Assembly: GCA_031260015.1 (NCBI GenBank)
Contig: JAIRKR010000045.1
Span: 1-64,000, forward strand
Direction of reading: 5' to 3'
DNA length: 64,000 bases
Source of the DNA: Puniceicoccales bacterium
GTDB taxonomy: Bacteria > Verrucomicrobiota > Verrucomicrobiia > Opitutales > UBA9783
The position numbers and the translations under genes are program-made. The notes beneath the pieces were generated by a model, which did not search any database, was not told where the DNA came from, and saw only the letters and a list, made by a program, of their open reading frames with translations. Below are positions 56,080 to 64,000 of this stretch, piece by piece; the stretch's first letter is position 1; each line of letters begins with the position of its first letter.

Positions 56080-57276
56080 TTATGCATCTTTTTCCTTAGG
56101 TTGTGCCTCTTTAATGGATTGCGCTAACCGTTCAGCCGCAATTTTCTCGTTTTGCATGCTCTCTTGCCTTATGAGTTCTTCGCGCGCCGGCATTCTATTT
56201 CCCAAAATTCCACCTTCACGCAAACGTTTCAATTGTGGATTGGATTCTTGTTTTAAAAGAGCTTCACTGGCCTTTATTTCTATCTCTAATTCCTTATATC
56301 GATTGGATTCCATAAATACCTTTGTAGATAAAGAAAGTACCTGTTGTTCCTTTCTTTTTGTGGCATAATTCAGTTGTTGATAACTGGAATCTAAGCCATT
56401 TAACATATCTACGAAAGCCCTCGCATCATTGGCCGTTAAAACATTAAGTCCATTCAAAGAATCTGCCAAATTTTTATACGATGATTCCAATTTCAATCCA
56501 TTTTTTGAAGCATCATAATTGCTTGTCAATTCACCCATGTAGGTTGACCTTTGAGCAAGACCAATCGCACCTTCGGAGTTCCCATGAATAATATCTGACA
56601 ATTGCTTCAACTTATCCTGAACATGATCGCCCTTGGCACCAATGACCTCTTGCACTCCTTGCCTTAATGCCTGGATTAAAGAAGGATCGATGTTGTGTTG
56701 AGTACTTGAAAAATTTTCAAGATCTATGGATAGCGATAATGCTTGCCTCAGATTATTCGCTTGCGTACTCGTAATGGTTTGATCCGAATTTAAAATGGCT
56801 ACAATTGCATTGTAATTACCCGTAACTTCTGAACTACGACCACTGTAAGCGGCAAAATCTCTACCTAATTGACTCAAAAAAGATGCCCGATCGGCAATGC
56901 TCATTATGCCCGCTTGGGCATTACCTCTTATCAAAGCAATTAATTTACTCAATAATTCTTCAATGAAAGCTTCCTCGGCGGAAGAATCTATTAAATTTTT
57001 CAAGTTTTCCAATGCGCTCTTTAAATTTTGAGTCAATTCATTGCTCACATAGCGCGCACTACTACTTTCTGTAAAACTATTCAATAAAGTGGAAAGTTCA
57101 TCGTATTGATCCTTTGCATTTGTTAAATACTGAGCATTGCTTGTTTGACTGGTTTGATCTGTATTAGTAACATTGTTTACCGACATGCCATTTGAGAAAG
57201 CTAAAATTGTGCCAAATAGAATGTCCATCAACAAACATTTTTGTTGCCTTTTAACTTGCAAGGGCTCAATAGTCAT
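56080..57276 (-). CDS. Unknown secreted or type-III-secreted helical protein
   Basis: About 398 residues, not recognised. If translation starts at 57276 (MTIEPLQVKRQQKCLLMDIL), a basic stretch and a hydrophobic segment form a Sec signal. If it starts at the in-frame ATG 57186, the N-terminus is MSVNNVTNTDQTSQTSNAQY, a Ser/Thr/Asn/Gln-rich type of sequence common in type III substrates. The body is almost all helix, with a coiled-coil end (KRKEQQVLSLSTKVFMES) and a charged tail. Two segments with LSQLGRDFAAYSGRSSEVTG and TYMGELTSNYDASKNGL look like diverged repeats. The type III chaperone gene converges on it. A TATAGT hexamer (57283-57288) ends 6 bases before ATG 57276. Confidence 0.6.
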   Translation of the reverse strand: MTIEPLQVKRQQKCLLMDILFGTILAFSNGMSVNNVTNTDQTSQTSNAQYLTNAKDQYDELSTLLNSFTESSSARYVSNELTQNLKSALENLKNLIDSSAEEAFIEELLSKLIALIRGNAQAGIMSIADRASFLSQLGRDFAAYSGRSSEVTGNYNAIVAILNSDQTITSTQANNLRQALSLSIDLENFSSTQHNIDPSLIQALRQGVQEVIGAKGDHVQDKLKQLSDIIHGNSEGAIGLAQRSTYMGELTSNYDASKNGLKLESSYKNLADSLNGLNVLTANDARAFVDMLNGLDSSYQQLNYATKRKEQQVLSLSTKVFMESNRYKELEIEIKASEALLKQESNPQLKRLREGGILGNRMPAREELIRQESMQNEKIAAERLAQSIKEAQPKEKDA

Positions 57277-57317
57277 CGTTATACTATACTGGTGATTGTG
57301 CATGTGTTATGTGAAAC

Positions 57318-58682
57318 ATGAAACTAAGCCGCTACATTGAAAATAGTTCTACGATTGATATAAAGAGTACCACCTTTAAAGGTGCCCTTGAAGAATTAAT
57401 GCAGTGTTGCCCGCTTAAAAAAAATCAAAACCTGGCCACTTTCATCGACGAGTTACTGATTCAAGAAAGTACGGTGTCCAGCTATTTGGGACAAGGGATT
57501 GCTTTGCCTCATTTAAAAGTACCCATGCGACAAGCCTATTTGTTCGCCTTTGGACGTGTACGTACACCCCTACAAGATGCAACGATCAATGGGAGCGAAA
57601 ACATCCGCCTTATTGTTTTATTTTTAGCCTCTTCCAAGACTGGAAACTACCTCACAACATTGGCTTCATTAGCCAGGATATTACAGTCAGCCGAACTAAC
57701 GCATCATCTAAATGACCTTTCTTTGGAAGAGCTTCATTCCAGAATTTTAGACGCATTTAAAACGGTGCAACTCAAATCTGCCAAAACAAACGATCGTTTT
57801 AACCGATTGATGCTGCGAGAATCTTTAAAAATTGCCAAAGCGGGGAACTGCTCCGCTTTATTTTTATTTGCAGATACCTTCTTTAATACCACTCGTTTTA
57901 TCAAAGAATTAAACCCTGATTTGAAAGTAATAACCGTTACCCATAAAGCATCGGAAATTGCACAAAAAGAGTCCACCTATACTCTGCCCGTCCAACTTTT
58001 TTCCAATGGTCGATTGACGCAATTACGCAGTGCCATCCTATTGGGTATTATGCATAAGTGCATACGACATAACGAAAAGATCTGCTGCCTAGGTGGGATC
58101 CCCAATAGTAATCGGTTGGATACCGTGCTTATCATTGATGTCAACAGAGAAATCCAGTCGCTTTTTTCCAATCAGGCGGATATTCTCCCCAAAAATGTGC
58201 AACCCGAAGTCTTTGAAAAATTACTTTCCATTGCAACCGAATTAGCCGTTGAAGGAAGGGAAGGGAAACCCGTCGGTTGCCTTTTTATACTTGGAGATGT
58301 CCAAGAATTGGCACCCTACGTGTATCCGCTCATTTTGAATCCATTTCACGGGTACAAAGAAGAAGACCGCAATCTACTCAATCCATTTATTGAGGAAACC
58401 ATTAAAGAGTATTCTCTGCTGGATGGTGCTTTTGTAATTGGTGGCAATGGTATTTTGGAAAGTGCGGGTAGCCTTATTCATACCAAAGACCAAATCTCTT
58501 TGCCCAGCGGCTTCGGTACGCGACACTCTGCAGCCTTGGCTATTTCCAATACGGTTGACTGCATCGCATTAACCGTTTCTGCAAGCAATGGGCAGGTGAC
58601 ACTCTTTCGAAAAGGAAAAATGTTACCGCTCATTGAAAAAGGTATCGGCCATACACACCCTTCCGCTTACCTTTTGGAATAA
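57318..58682 (+). CDS. PTS-IIA-like domain fused to a diadenylate cyclase (c-di-AMP synthase)
   Basis: 454 residues. Residues about 1-150 resemble a PTS fructose/mannitol-type EIIA domain, with a phospho-accepting-type His65 in GQGIALPHLK. Residues about 175-280 resemble the pyruvate-kinase C-terminal-like fold (SALFLFADTFFNTTRF...VITVTHK). Residues about 285-440 are a DAC domain with DGAFVIGGNGIL (369-380) and GFGTRHSAALAIS (398-410), equal to the DGA and RHR motifs of DisA/CdaA; the second is RHS here. The enzyme would make c-di-AMP from two ATP, and PTS phosphorylation may tune it. It is cytosolic, with no membrane segment. A metallo-hydrolase gene follows. Confidence 0.82.
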   Translation: MKLSRYIENSSTIDIKSTTFKGALEELMQCCPLKKNQNLATFIDELLIQESTVSSYLGQGIALPHLKVPMRQAYLFAFGRVRTPLQDATINGSENIRLIVLFLASSKTGNYLTTLASLARILQSAELTHHLNDLSLEELHSRILDAFKTVQLKSAKTNDRFNRLMLRESLKIAKAGNCSALFLFADTFFNTTRFIKELNPDLKVITVTHKASEIAQKESTYTLPVQLFSNGRLTQLRSAILLGIMHKCIRHNEKICCLGGIPNSNRLDTVLIIDVNREIQSLFSNQADILPKNVQPEVFEKLLSIATELAVEGREGKPVGCLFILGDVQELAPYVYPLILNPFHGYKEEDRNLLNPFIEETIKEYSLLDGAFVIGGNGILESAGSLIHTKDQISLPSGFGTRHSAALAISNTVDCIALTVSASNGQVTLFRKGKMLPLIEKGIGHTHPSAYLLE

Positions 58683-58730
58683 AAATTTTGCCAAATTACA
58701 AACCTGCGTTAGTTTCAACTACCATTCTAC

Positions 58731-59483
58731 ATGACACTTGCGTTAAAAGTTTTGGGGAGTAGCAGCTCCGGTAATTGTGGATTGCTTATAAATCAAGGCA
58801 AATATTATCTCATTGACGCCGGATTTTCAGGTAGGCGTATTTCGCAACTGCTAAAAGCTTATCACATTACCTTAAGCAACCTATCTGGAGTTTTTATTAC
58901 GCATGAACATCAGGATCACATCGTTGGCTTAAAAATACTAACCAAGCAACCGCATCTAAACTTCTACGCAAATTTTGCAACATCCAATGCAATTGAAAGA
59001 AAACATAATATAAAAGGTCCATGGAAAATTTTTCAAACGGGACAAATTTTCAATGTTGATGCTTCACTGTCCGTAAAAACTTTCCCTATTCCCCATGATG
59101 CCGTGGATCCCATCGGTTTTTTGTTCAAAACCTGCAACCATGGGTGTGCCTGGGTAACAGATTTGGGACACATCACACAAGATATTTGTCAGGCGCTGAT
59201 GGAAGCGCAAGATATTGTCTTTGAATCCAATCACGACGAAACGCTCGTTCGCAACCATCCCACACGCCCTACCTACGTTAAAGAACGTATACTCGGTCCG
59301 CTGGGCCATTTGTCCAACAAAGCCGCTTTCGACTTTATCAAAAATAATCGCGGTCCTTGGAAAAACATTTGCCTAGCTCATTTAAGCAGAGATTGTAATT
59401 CATGCGAAATTGTAAAGCAATTGTTTCAACCTCTGGCCAACATGTATGGATTTAAACTGGTCATTACCGATCCAAGAACCTAA
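58731..59483 (+). CDS. Metallo-beta-lactamase-fold hydrolase, YycJ/WalJ-like
   Basis: 250 residues with the metal-binding motif THEHQDHIVGL, an upstream LIDAGFSGRRISQLL and late TDLGHIT, ESNHDETLV, LAHLSRDCN motifs. SSSSGNCGLLI near the N-terminus is diagnostic of the YycJ/YycI-associated MBL phosphodiesterase family. YycJ-type proteins are linked to DNA replication or cell-wall control in Firmicutes; in other phyla the role is unknown. It lies 48 bases after the cyclase, and a terminator follows. Confidence 0.85.
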   Translation: MTLALKVLGSSSSGNCGLLINQGKYYLIDAGFSGRRISQLLKAYHITLSNLSGVFITHEHQDHIVGLKILTKQPHLNFYANFATSNAIERKHNIKGPWKIFQTGQIFNVDASLSVKTFPIPHDAVDPIGFLFKTCNHGCAWVTDLGHITQDICQALMEAQDIVFESNHDETLVRNHPTRPTYVKERILGPLGHLSNKAAFDFIKNNRGPWKNICLAHLSRDCNSCEIVKQLFQPLANMYGFKLVITDPRT

Positions 59484-59490
59484 AAATTGA

Positions 59491-59520
59491 TTTGCATGCA
59501 CGGTAAATGCAAAAGTTTTT
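59491..59520 (+). terminator. Intrinsic terminator after the metallo-hydrolase gene
   Basis: TTTGCAT (59491-59497) pairs with ATGCAAA (59507-59513), followed by AGTTTTT. It lies 7 bases after the stop codon. Confidence 0.65.
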
Positions 59521-59669
59521 CATGCACACGGAATGCTCAGGTGGATTTATATTTAAATGGTCTAGGTAAACGCTTGCTTTGAAAAAGCATCGTTTGGCTG
59601 AATATATTTTATAAAAACATATAAATTTTATTGACATTGGAATATATAATGCTACACCTTGCAAAAACT

Positions 59670-60404
59670 ATGAAAATAAAGTTATTATTTGCATGCACAT
59701 TAGTAGTAGGTTCATGCAATGCCCTGGGCAATTTCATTGGATTCAGCAAAATAGATGAACGTTATGCTTTTGAGGATATGCGCGTACAAACATATACGTA
59801 TCCATTTCCACTAATTTTTCACTACAGGCAAGGGGGTGATGATTCTAAAAAATCTGAGTTTAGAATTAAAGATACCGCTTTAACCTTTGATAATCTTCCT
59901 GTCAATATTCAAGAACTTCTGGAAGGTAGAAACATTCCCGTAACAGACATTCAGGTATTCGAGGCATATGCAAAACTTGAAGAGGTAAACTGTAATTATT
60001 TTACCCATGCGTGGGCAATGGATATTATGATCGAAAATCGGCTAGCTGTGGTAGAGAGTGGTATTTTTGAAGCATTTAACTTGCAAGCCGTCAATGGGGA
60101 AATAGGCATGGGGGGTCTTGTACCCCAAACAATGTCTTTTCACGACAAAACCTATCTAAGTGGCAATTCGGCGAGGTTTCACGTTGACGACATTAATGCA
60201 TTAGCAGGGGGTTGGTTTGTGTCCGTATATGCAACGAACCAATCCAACGGTAATATGGATGGCCAACGATTGAGAGCCATCGTTGTAAAATGGACAATTA
60301 TTCCCTCCTCTTGGTTTACGGCATCTCAAAATTGTACCGATCCAGCATTACTTCCTTCTCCAATACTTACGTGGAAGAGTGAATATATGGATGAAAAATT
60401 ATAA
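59670..60404 (+). CDS. Secreted protein of unknown family
   Basis: About 244 residues, not recognised. I chose ATG 59670, giving MKIKLLFACTLVVGSCNALG, a signal peptide with possible lipobox (VVGSC). Earlier in-frame starts at 59649 and 59631 lie within a TATAAT-containing promoter-like stretch. The mature part is beta-rich and aromatic (YTYPFPLIFHYRQGGDD, YFTHAWAMDIMIENRL, GGWFVSVYATNQSNGN). Two Cys remain, one close to the C-terminus. It could be a periplasmic or surface lipoprotein. It stands alone between a terminator and convergent pilus genes. Confidence 0.6.
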   Translation: MKIKLLFACTLVVGSCNALGNFIGFSKIDERYAFEDMRVQTYTYPFPLIFHYRQGGDDSKKSEFRIKDTALTFDNLPVNIQELLEGRNIPVTDIQVFEAYAKLEEVNCNYFTHAWAMDIMIENRLAVVESGIFEAFNLQAVNGEIGMGGLVPQTMSFHDKTYLSGNSARFHVDDINALAGGWFVSVYATNQSNGNMDGQRLRAIVVKWTIIPSSWFTASQNCTDPALLPSPILTWKSEYMDEKL

Positions 60405-60563
60405 TCCATCCAGAAAACATTTTCATTGACTTGATCAAACATTGGCAATGCCCATTTCGGAACCGAATTGCATGACTTATGCTCCAGTCTCATAAAAGAT
60501 TTTGAATAAACGTTTTTTAAGGGACATTGACGCGTACTCAAAACTTGCCAATGCTTTCCTAGA

Positions 60564-61067
60564 TCAACCGTTCTTGACCAAACAATCACATTCTATATTC
60601 ACTTTAAAAAGCCGTGTGTGGAAGACTTTTCGCCTAATGCTTAGATTTTTTATCCACATCGGTAAAGTTTCCTTTTGAAACACTTGTATAAAATTTTCAA
60701 GTTCAGGGAAAAAACTGTAAAATTTTAGATGACATCGATAAACCATTTCGTGATCAGCCTGTGACCATAGGAAATCTGGCAATGGACTGACTTGACAAGA
60801 GTATTTAAAATACTCTTGTCCTTTTAAATAGGCTTCAAAATAGGTTGCAAGAGATGATTGGATTTCACAAGCTCCAACTTCAATGGGGAGGACTCTGATT
60901 GCTTGAATTTTTTGGCGAAGTTGCTTATATTCGTTGGAAATCCGTTGACAATCATTCAACTTTGTAAGTAATACTTTATGATCCTTTTTCAGTTTTCTTG
61001 CCCACAACAGGCATATTCCATTTAAAATTAATATAAAAAAACAAAAAAGAATAAATTTTTTACTCAT
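60564..61067 (-). CDS. PilO/GspM-like pilus or type II secretion assembly protein
   Basis: About 167 residues: a short cytoplasmic tip, one transmembrane helix (FILFCFFILILNGICLLWA), a coiled coil (KLKKDHKVLLTKLNDCQRIS) and a small C-terminal globular domain. That is the PilO/GspM layout. Sequence similarity is weak; the call rests on topology and on following the PilM/PilN-like gene. I chose ATG 61067 because the longer frame begins inside the upstream gene. Confidence 0.55.
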   Translation of the reverse strand: MSKKFILFCFFILILNGICLLWARKLKKDHKVLLTKLNDCQRISNEYKQLRQKIQAIRVLPIEVGACEIQSSLATYFEAYLKGQEYFKYSCQVSPLPDFLWSQADHEMVYRCHLKFYSFFPELENFIQVFQKETLPMWIKNLSIRRKVFHTRLFKVNIECDCLVKNG

Positions 61068-61086
61068 ACAAATGTACACGGCATCT

Positions 61087-62553
61087 TTACAATAGCCACC
61101 TACATACAAAACTATTTTCCGTATAAGTCAAAGGCATCGTTGAGATTTGAACGCTTTTCTCCGGAGTGGAAAAAGTAGTGGAGCAACACGCCTTTAGGGT
61201 GCGTGAAAATTCTGCAGCGTCAACTAAATTCTTATAACGCCCTTTCATCTCAAATTCCAATTTTTCCGAAGATGAAATCTGTATTGAGTCAATGCATAAA
61301 TCTGATTTCAAAGACATAAATTGCTGCTTTATCTTTTGCAACAACTGCGTGTGCACAATTTGTTTTCCTTTCAGTAACTCCCAAGATGCCAATTGCTGTT
61401 TTAAGTTTTGAACATCACTTTCCCTAAGCGCATAAGCCATCTGCTGATGTATAAGATCGTTACACGCACTTGCTTTTTTCTTACATGTTTTCAATAAGAA
61501 AAAAAAGTACCCTATTAATAGCAATAGGATAACCCATCGCAACGCAACGTGATGTACTATCTTGCAAATGTAAAACAAGCTTATGACCCCCAAAGAAGAT
61601 GGAGAATCCATCTCCATAAAGTCAAAATCATCAAAATGTCTATTGCCACTTAAAATATGCAAAATACCAACCAGCAAAGCCTGTTCGCTCAGTCCTACCT
61701 TCTTATCACTTGCACACCATAGGTGAATTTCTTTTATAACGCGTACCTTCTCACCAAACGCTAACAACGGTGATTCCAATTCCGATACGTTTCCTTGGCC
61801 AAAAATAAATATGTTTTTTACACCCGCCTGCAAATTTAAGCTGCGAGAAAAGTAATGAGACGTTACATTTAACTCTTTTACCACGTCTTGTTCTACCGAA
61901 TTGGCGGATGATATTTTTCGCAAATCTAAAAAGTTAAATGTGGGTTGATCCACAACGGAACTTTCGGGAATGCTTGTAAAAAAGCGAGTCAAATTGTCTT
62001 CTAAAAAAATACCTACGGCGGGTGACTGAAAAAACTTTTCATGCCTCATTTCTTCAAGATAAGCGGCCTGACCTACAATGGGTGGAAAACAATGGATGCC
62101 ATAGGGAAAGTATTTTTTACGCAGGTATAAAATATGTTTCAGGAGGATCCAAAATTTTTTTGGAATGAGGGTTACCCAATAAGTCTTAAAATCTTCATTA
62201 TACGGCATCTGCTGAAACCTAAAAACAATTTTATCGCCCCGTAATCCAAAATCTTTATTTAACGCACCCGTTAACTGTTGGATAACCGAAAAACGATTCT
62301 TTTGGTAAGGCAAACGGACAACCATATTAATGACTAAATGTTCCGGTAAAATGAAACCTACGGGACCTAAAATTTTATGGGACCGTAATAACTTTTCCAG
62401 CGTAGCTTCCAAAACCTTTAACCAACGCTTTGTGGAGGATTGCGGTCCAAAAACGCTTTCATCCGCATTTAAGGTATATCCCAAAGGCGACTTTTCTAAG
62501 TCTAAAAATCGTAAATCTAATTGTCGTGTATTTAACAAATAATAGTGATTCAT
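61087..62553 (-). CDS. PilM/PilN-like (GspL-like) assembly protein
   Basis: 488 residues. The N-terminal 310 residues are a cytoplasmic, divergent PilM/GspL-like actin-fold region (GFILPEHLVINMVVRLPYQK, then VGIFLEDNLTRFF and NIFIFGQGNVSEL). A single helix at about 335-355 (VALRWVILLLLIGYFFFLLK) leads to a PilN-like periplasmic coiled coil (HQQMAYALRESDVQNLKQQL) and a small ferredoxin-like domain. PilM and PilN are normally separate proteins; here the layout is a GspL-like fusion. It would link the secretion ATPase to the platform protein. The GspF gene precedes it by 7 bases. Confidence 0.65.
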   Translation of the reverse strand: MNHYYLLNTRQLDLRFLDLEKSPLGYTLNADESVFGPQSSTKRWLKVLEATLEKLLRSHKILGPVGFILPEHLVINMVVRLPYQKNRFSVIQQLTGALNKDFGLRGDKIVFRFQQMPYNEDFKTYWVTLIPKKFWILLKHILYLRKKYFPYGIHCFPPIVGQAAYLEEMRHEKFFQSPAVGIFLEDNLTRFFTSIPESSVVDQPTFNFLDLRKISSANSVEQDVVKELNVTSHYFSRSLNLQAGVKNIFIFGQGNVSELESPLLAFGEKVRVIKEIHLWCASDKKVGLSEQALLVGILHILSGNRHFDDFDFMEMDSPSSLGVISLFYICKIVHHVALRWVILLLLIGYFFFLLKTCKKKASACNDLIHQQMAYALRESDVQNLKQQLASWELLKGKQIVHTQLLQKIKQQFMSLKSDLCIDSIQISSSEKLEFEMKGRYKNLVDAAEFSRTLKACCSTTFSTPEKSVQISTMPLTYTENSFVCRWLL

Positions 62554-62560
62554 GCAACGT

Positions 62561-63733
62561 TTACCCCACCAACGACGACAATTGGAATATAGGTAAAAAC
62601 ATGGCTATAACAATTACACCAATGACAACACCTAAGAAACAAATAATAAATGGTTCCAGCAATGACGTCATGGCGGAAACAATATTATTTACATCATTTT
62701 CGTAAAGTACCGCGACGTTGCGAATCATACCTTCAACGTTACCTGCTTGCTCCCCCGCTTTCGTCATATTGCACACAATGCGCGGAAAATAAGAAATACT
62801 CTCCATCAATGTCGACAATTGTTGTCCTTCCTGTATCCCCTTTTTTATGGAAGTACAAGCCATGGACAAATAAAAACTATCGGCCACGTTGGTACAAATA
62901 TCAATGGCTTTTAAGATTGGAACGCCACTGGACAATAAAACGGAGTAGGTACGACAAAAACGCGCAATGTTCGTTTTTTTAATTAAAGTTCCAAACAATG
63001 GAACATGACACAGCGTCGCATCTAAAAACTTGGCTCCGGCGGGCGACTTAAAGAGCTTTTTTAAACCCACAACAACGGAGACTGTCCCCCCTACAATGAT
63101 GACGACATGGCTTTTCATAAACTCACTTACGTCGATCAACGCTTGCGTCAACCAGGGCAATCGAGCTCCAAAACCACTAAACATTTCTCCAAATACGGGC
63201 ACAACCCAAATCATCAGTCCACTAACGAGTAAAAAGGACATGGAAACAATGGCGATGGGATAAGTTAAGGCACTCTTAAATTTTTTGGTTAATTTCAAGG
63301 ATGCCTCAAAGTAGTTTGAAACGGTTACCATTGCGTCTGGCAAAGCTCCCGATACTTCTCCCGCCTCGACCATATTGTAAAATAACGATGGAAACGCATT
63401 GGGATATTTTCTCAGCGCATCCGAAAATGAAGAACCCGAAAATATATTTTCTTTAACACGCGTAAGTATCAATTTAAACACTTTGTCGTCCATCTCGGCA
63501 GTAATCGTTTCAAGGGCGTGAGATAAGGGCAATCCAGCCTGTAACATGGAAGACAATTGCTGTGCAAAAATTGTTAAACGATCTAATTTAACAGCATCTC
63601 GTTGCGCACGCTTTTCAAGCCTAGAATCCGCTCCGCTGTCTGAACTTTTATTCCCAGAAAAAAATTCTTTTTTGCGAGTTGGTGTATCTTCACTTCCCGA
63701 AGAACTTGTCGCTTCATCATCAAACAGTACCAT
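62561..63733 (-). CDS. Type II secretion / type IV pilus inner-membrane platform protein (GspF/PilC)
   Basis: The 390-residue protein contains two T2SSF domains, each with FAQQLSSMLQAGLPLSHALE or its partner FCRTYSVLLSSGVPILKAID, and three long membrane helices. The N-terminal 55 residues are Ser/Asp/Lys-rich and replace the usual folded start. The platform works with an ATPase (GspE/PilB), which is not in the window but would be expected upstream on this strand beyond 64000. It builds pili or pseudopili together with the pseudopilin at 13048. Confidence 0.9.
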   Translation of the reverse strand: MVLFDDEATSSSGSEDTPTRKKEFFSGNKSSDSGADSRLEKRAQRDAVKLDRLTIFAQQLSSMLQAGLPLSHALETITAEMDDKVFKLILTRVKENIFSGSSFSDALRKYPNAFPSLFYNMVEAGEVSGALPDAMVTVSNYFEASLKLTKKFKSALTYPIAIVSMSFLLVSGLMIWVVPVFGEMFSGFGARLPWLTQALIDVSEFMKSHVVIIVGGTVSVVVGLKKLFKSPAGAKFLDATLCHVPLFGTLIKKTNIARFCRTYSVLLSSGVPILKAIDICTNVADSFYLSMACTSIKKGIQEGQQLSTLMESISYFPRIVCNMTKAGEQAGNVEGMIRNVAVLYENDVNNIVSAMTSLLEPFIICFLGVVIGVIVIAMFLPIFQLSSLVG

Positions 63734-63770
63734 ACATAAAATTTAACGCAGTTTTGTGGATCAATCAATC

Positions 63771-63944
63771 ATGAATTGCACAAAAAATAAGTTTTACACT
63801 GCATCGACCCGCCATACAAAATCCAAAGTTGCCGAGGTAAATTCTTCAAAATCATTCGTATGCACGCGAAACAACGTGTATGGTTCAACCTATTATCCTC
63901 ATAAAGATGCATCCGTAAGCAGAGATTGGAGAAAATTTTCCTAA
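63771..63944 (+). CDS. Possible small protein of unknown function
   Basis: A 57-codon ATG frame in the otherwise empty 267 bases upstream of gspF. It begins MNCTKNKFYTASTRHTKSKV and ends KDASVSRDWRKFS, with protein-like composition, but no family, no clear ribosome site and only a weak promoter. An opposite-strand frame overlaps it. It may be spurious. Confidence 0.25.
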   Translation: MNCTKNKFYTASTRHTKSKVAEVNSSKSFVCTRNNVYGSTYYPHKDASVSRDWRKFS

Positions 63945-64000
63945 ACACGCTTAGAACCCACACTCTTAATGCACCCATCCATTAAAAACAAACTAGACAA

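Noticed and set aside
1..64000. tRNA, rRNA, riboswitch, CRISPR and insertion sequences
   Set aside because: I looked through the intergenic regions for T-arm motifs, regular spaced repeats and transposase motifs and found none; small structured RNAs could be missed without a covariance search.

Overview
The window is a gene-dense, A+T-rich bacterial chromosome segment. It has no insertion sequence, CRISPR array, rRNA or tRNA gene that I could recognise. Lipid A synthesis (lpxB), a Lol-type lipoprotein exporter, a tripartite RND pump and a BamD-like lipoprotein show a Gram-negative cell envelope. A CesT-type type III secretion chaperone, a sigma-28-family factor with no flagellar gene nearby, a PTS-IIA/diadenylate-cyclase fusion and a zinc-finger-less ClpX relative point to the PVC superphylum. 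My best guess is Verrucomicrobiota, Opitutae/Puniceicoccales-like, and host-associated. This is inference from gene content, not a measured phylogeny. Three broken genes and several secreted proteins of unknown family fit a symbiont or parasite lifestyle.

Layout. 1-5 kb: end of a radical SAM gene, a TrmH-type methyltransferase, a tail-specific protease, a rhomboid protein and ribosomal protein L33. 5-10 kb: an ABC ATPase/permease pair without a binding protein, a secreted unknown protein, a SulP transporter and a FliA/WhiG-like sigma factor. 10-19 kb: a family 8 glycosyltransferase broken by an in-frame stop, a carotenoid-desaturase-like flavoenzyme, a pseudopilin, hisS, an HU/IHF protein, a ClpX-like ATPase and transketolase. 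19-26 kb: fabF-acpP-fabG on the minus strand, then ndk, an atypical response regulator, a low-molecular-weight phosphatase and a ClpB lacking its N domain. 26-38.5 kb, all minus: a frameshifted Ser/Thr kinase, mnmA, an RND/MFP/OMF pump, ogt, a BamD-like lipoprotein, fabH, plsX and rpmF. 38.8-40.3 kb: prfB with a programmed +1 frameshift, and acpS. 40.3-42.8 kb: a tandem family of secreted Cys/His-repeat proteins, one copy a pseudogene. 43-49.6 kb, minus: lpxB, an AGCS symporter, a Gfo/Idh/MocA oxidoreductase, a LolD/LolC-like exporter and dnaN. 49.7-60.4 kb: secreted unknowns, a HAD hydrolase, a 1265-residue repetitive coiled-coil protein, the type III chaperone, a secreted or type-III-secreted unknown, the IIA-DAC cyclase and a metallo-hydrolase. 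60.5-64 kb, minus: PilO-like, PilM/PilN-like and GspF/PilC proteins of a type IV pilus or type II secretion machine.

How the genes work together. Fatty acid and phospholipid initiation (fabF, acpP, fabG, fabH, plsX, acpS) is spread over three loci. lpxB and the Lol-like exporter serve the outer membrane. The pilus/T2SS genes at the right end are joined by an isolated pseudopilin at 13 kb. The most unusual material is the secreted Cys/His family, the type III chaperone neighbourhood with its leaderless-looking promoter, the prfB frameshift site built around UAA instead of UGA, and the cyclic-di-AMP synthase fused to a PTS domain.
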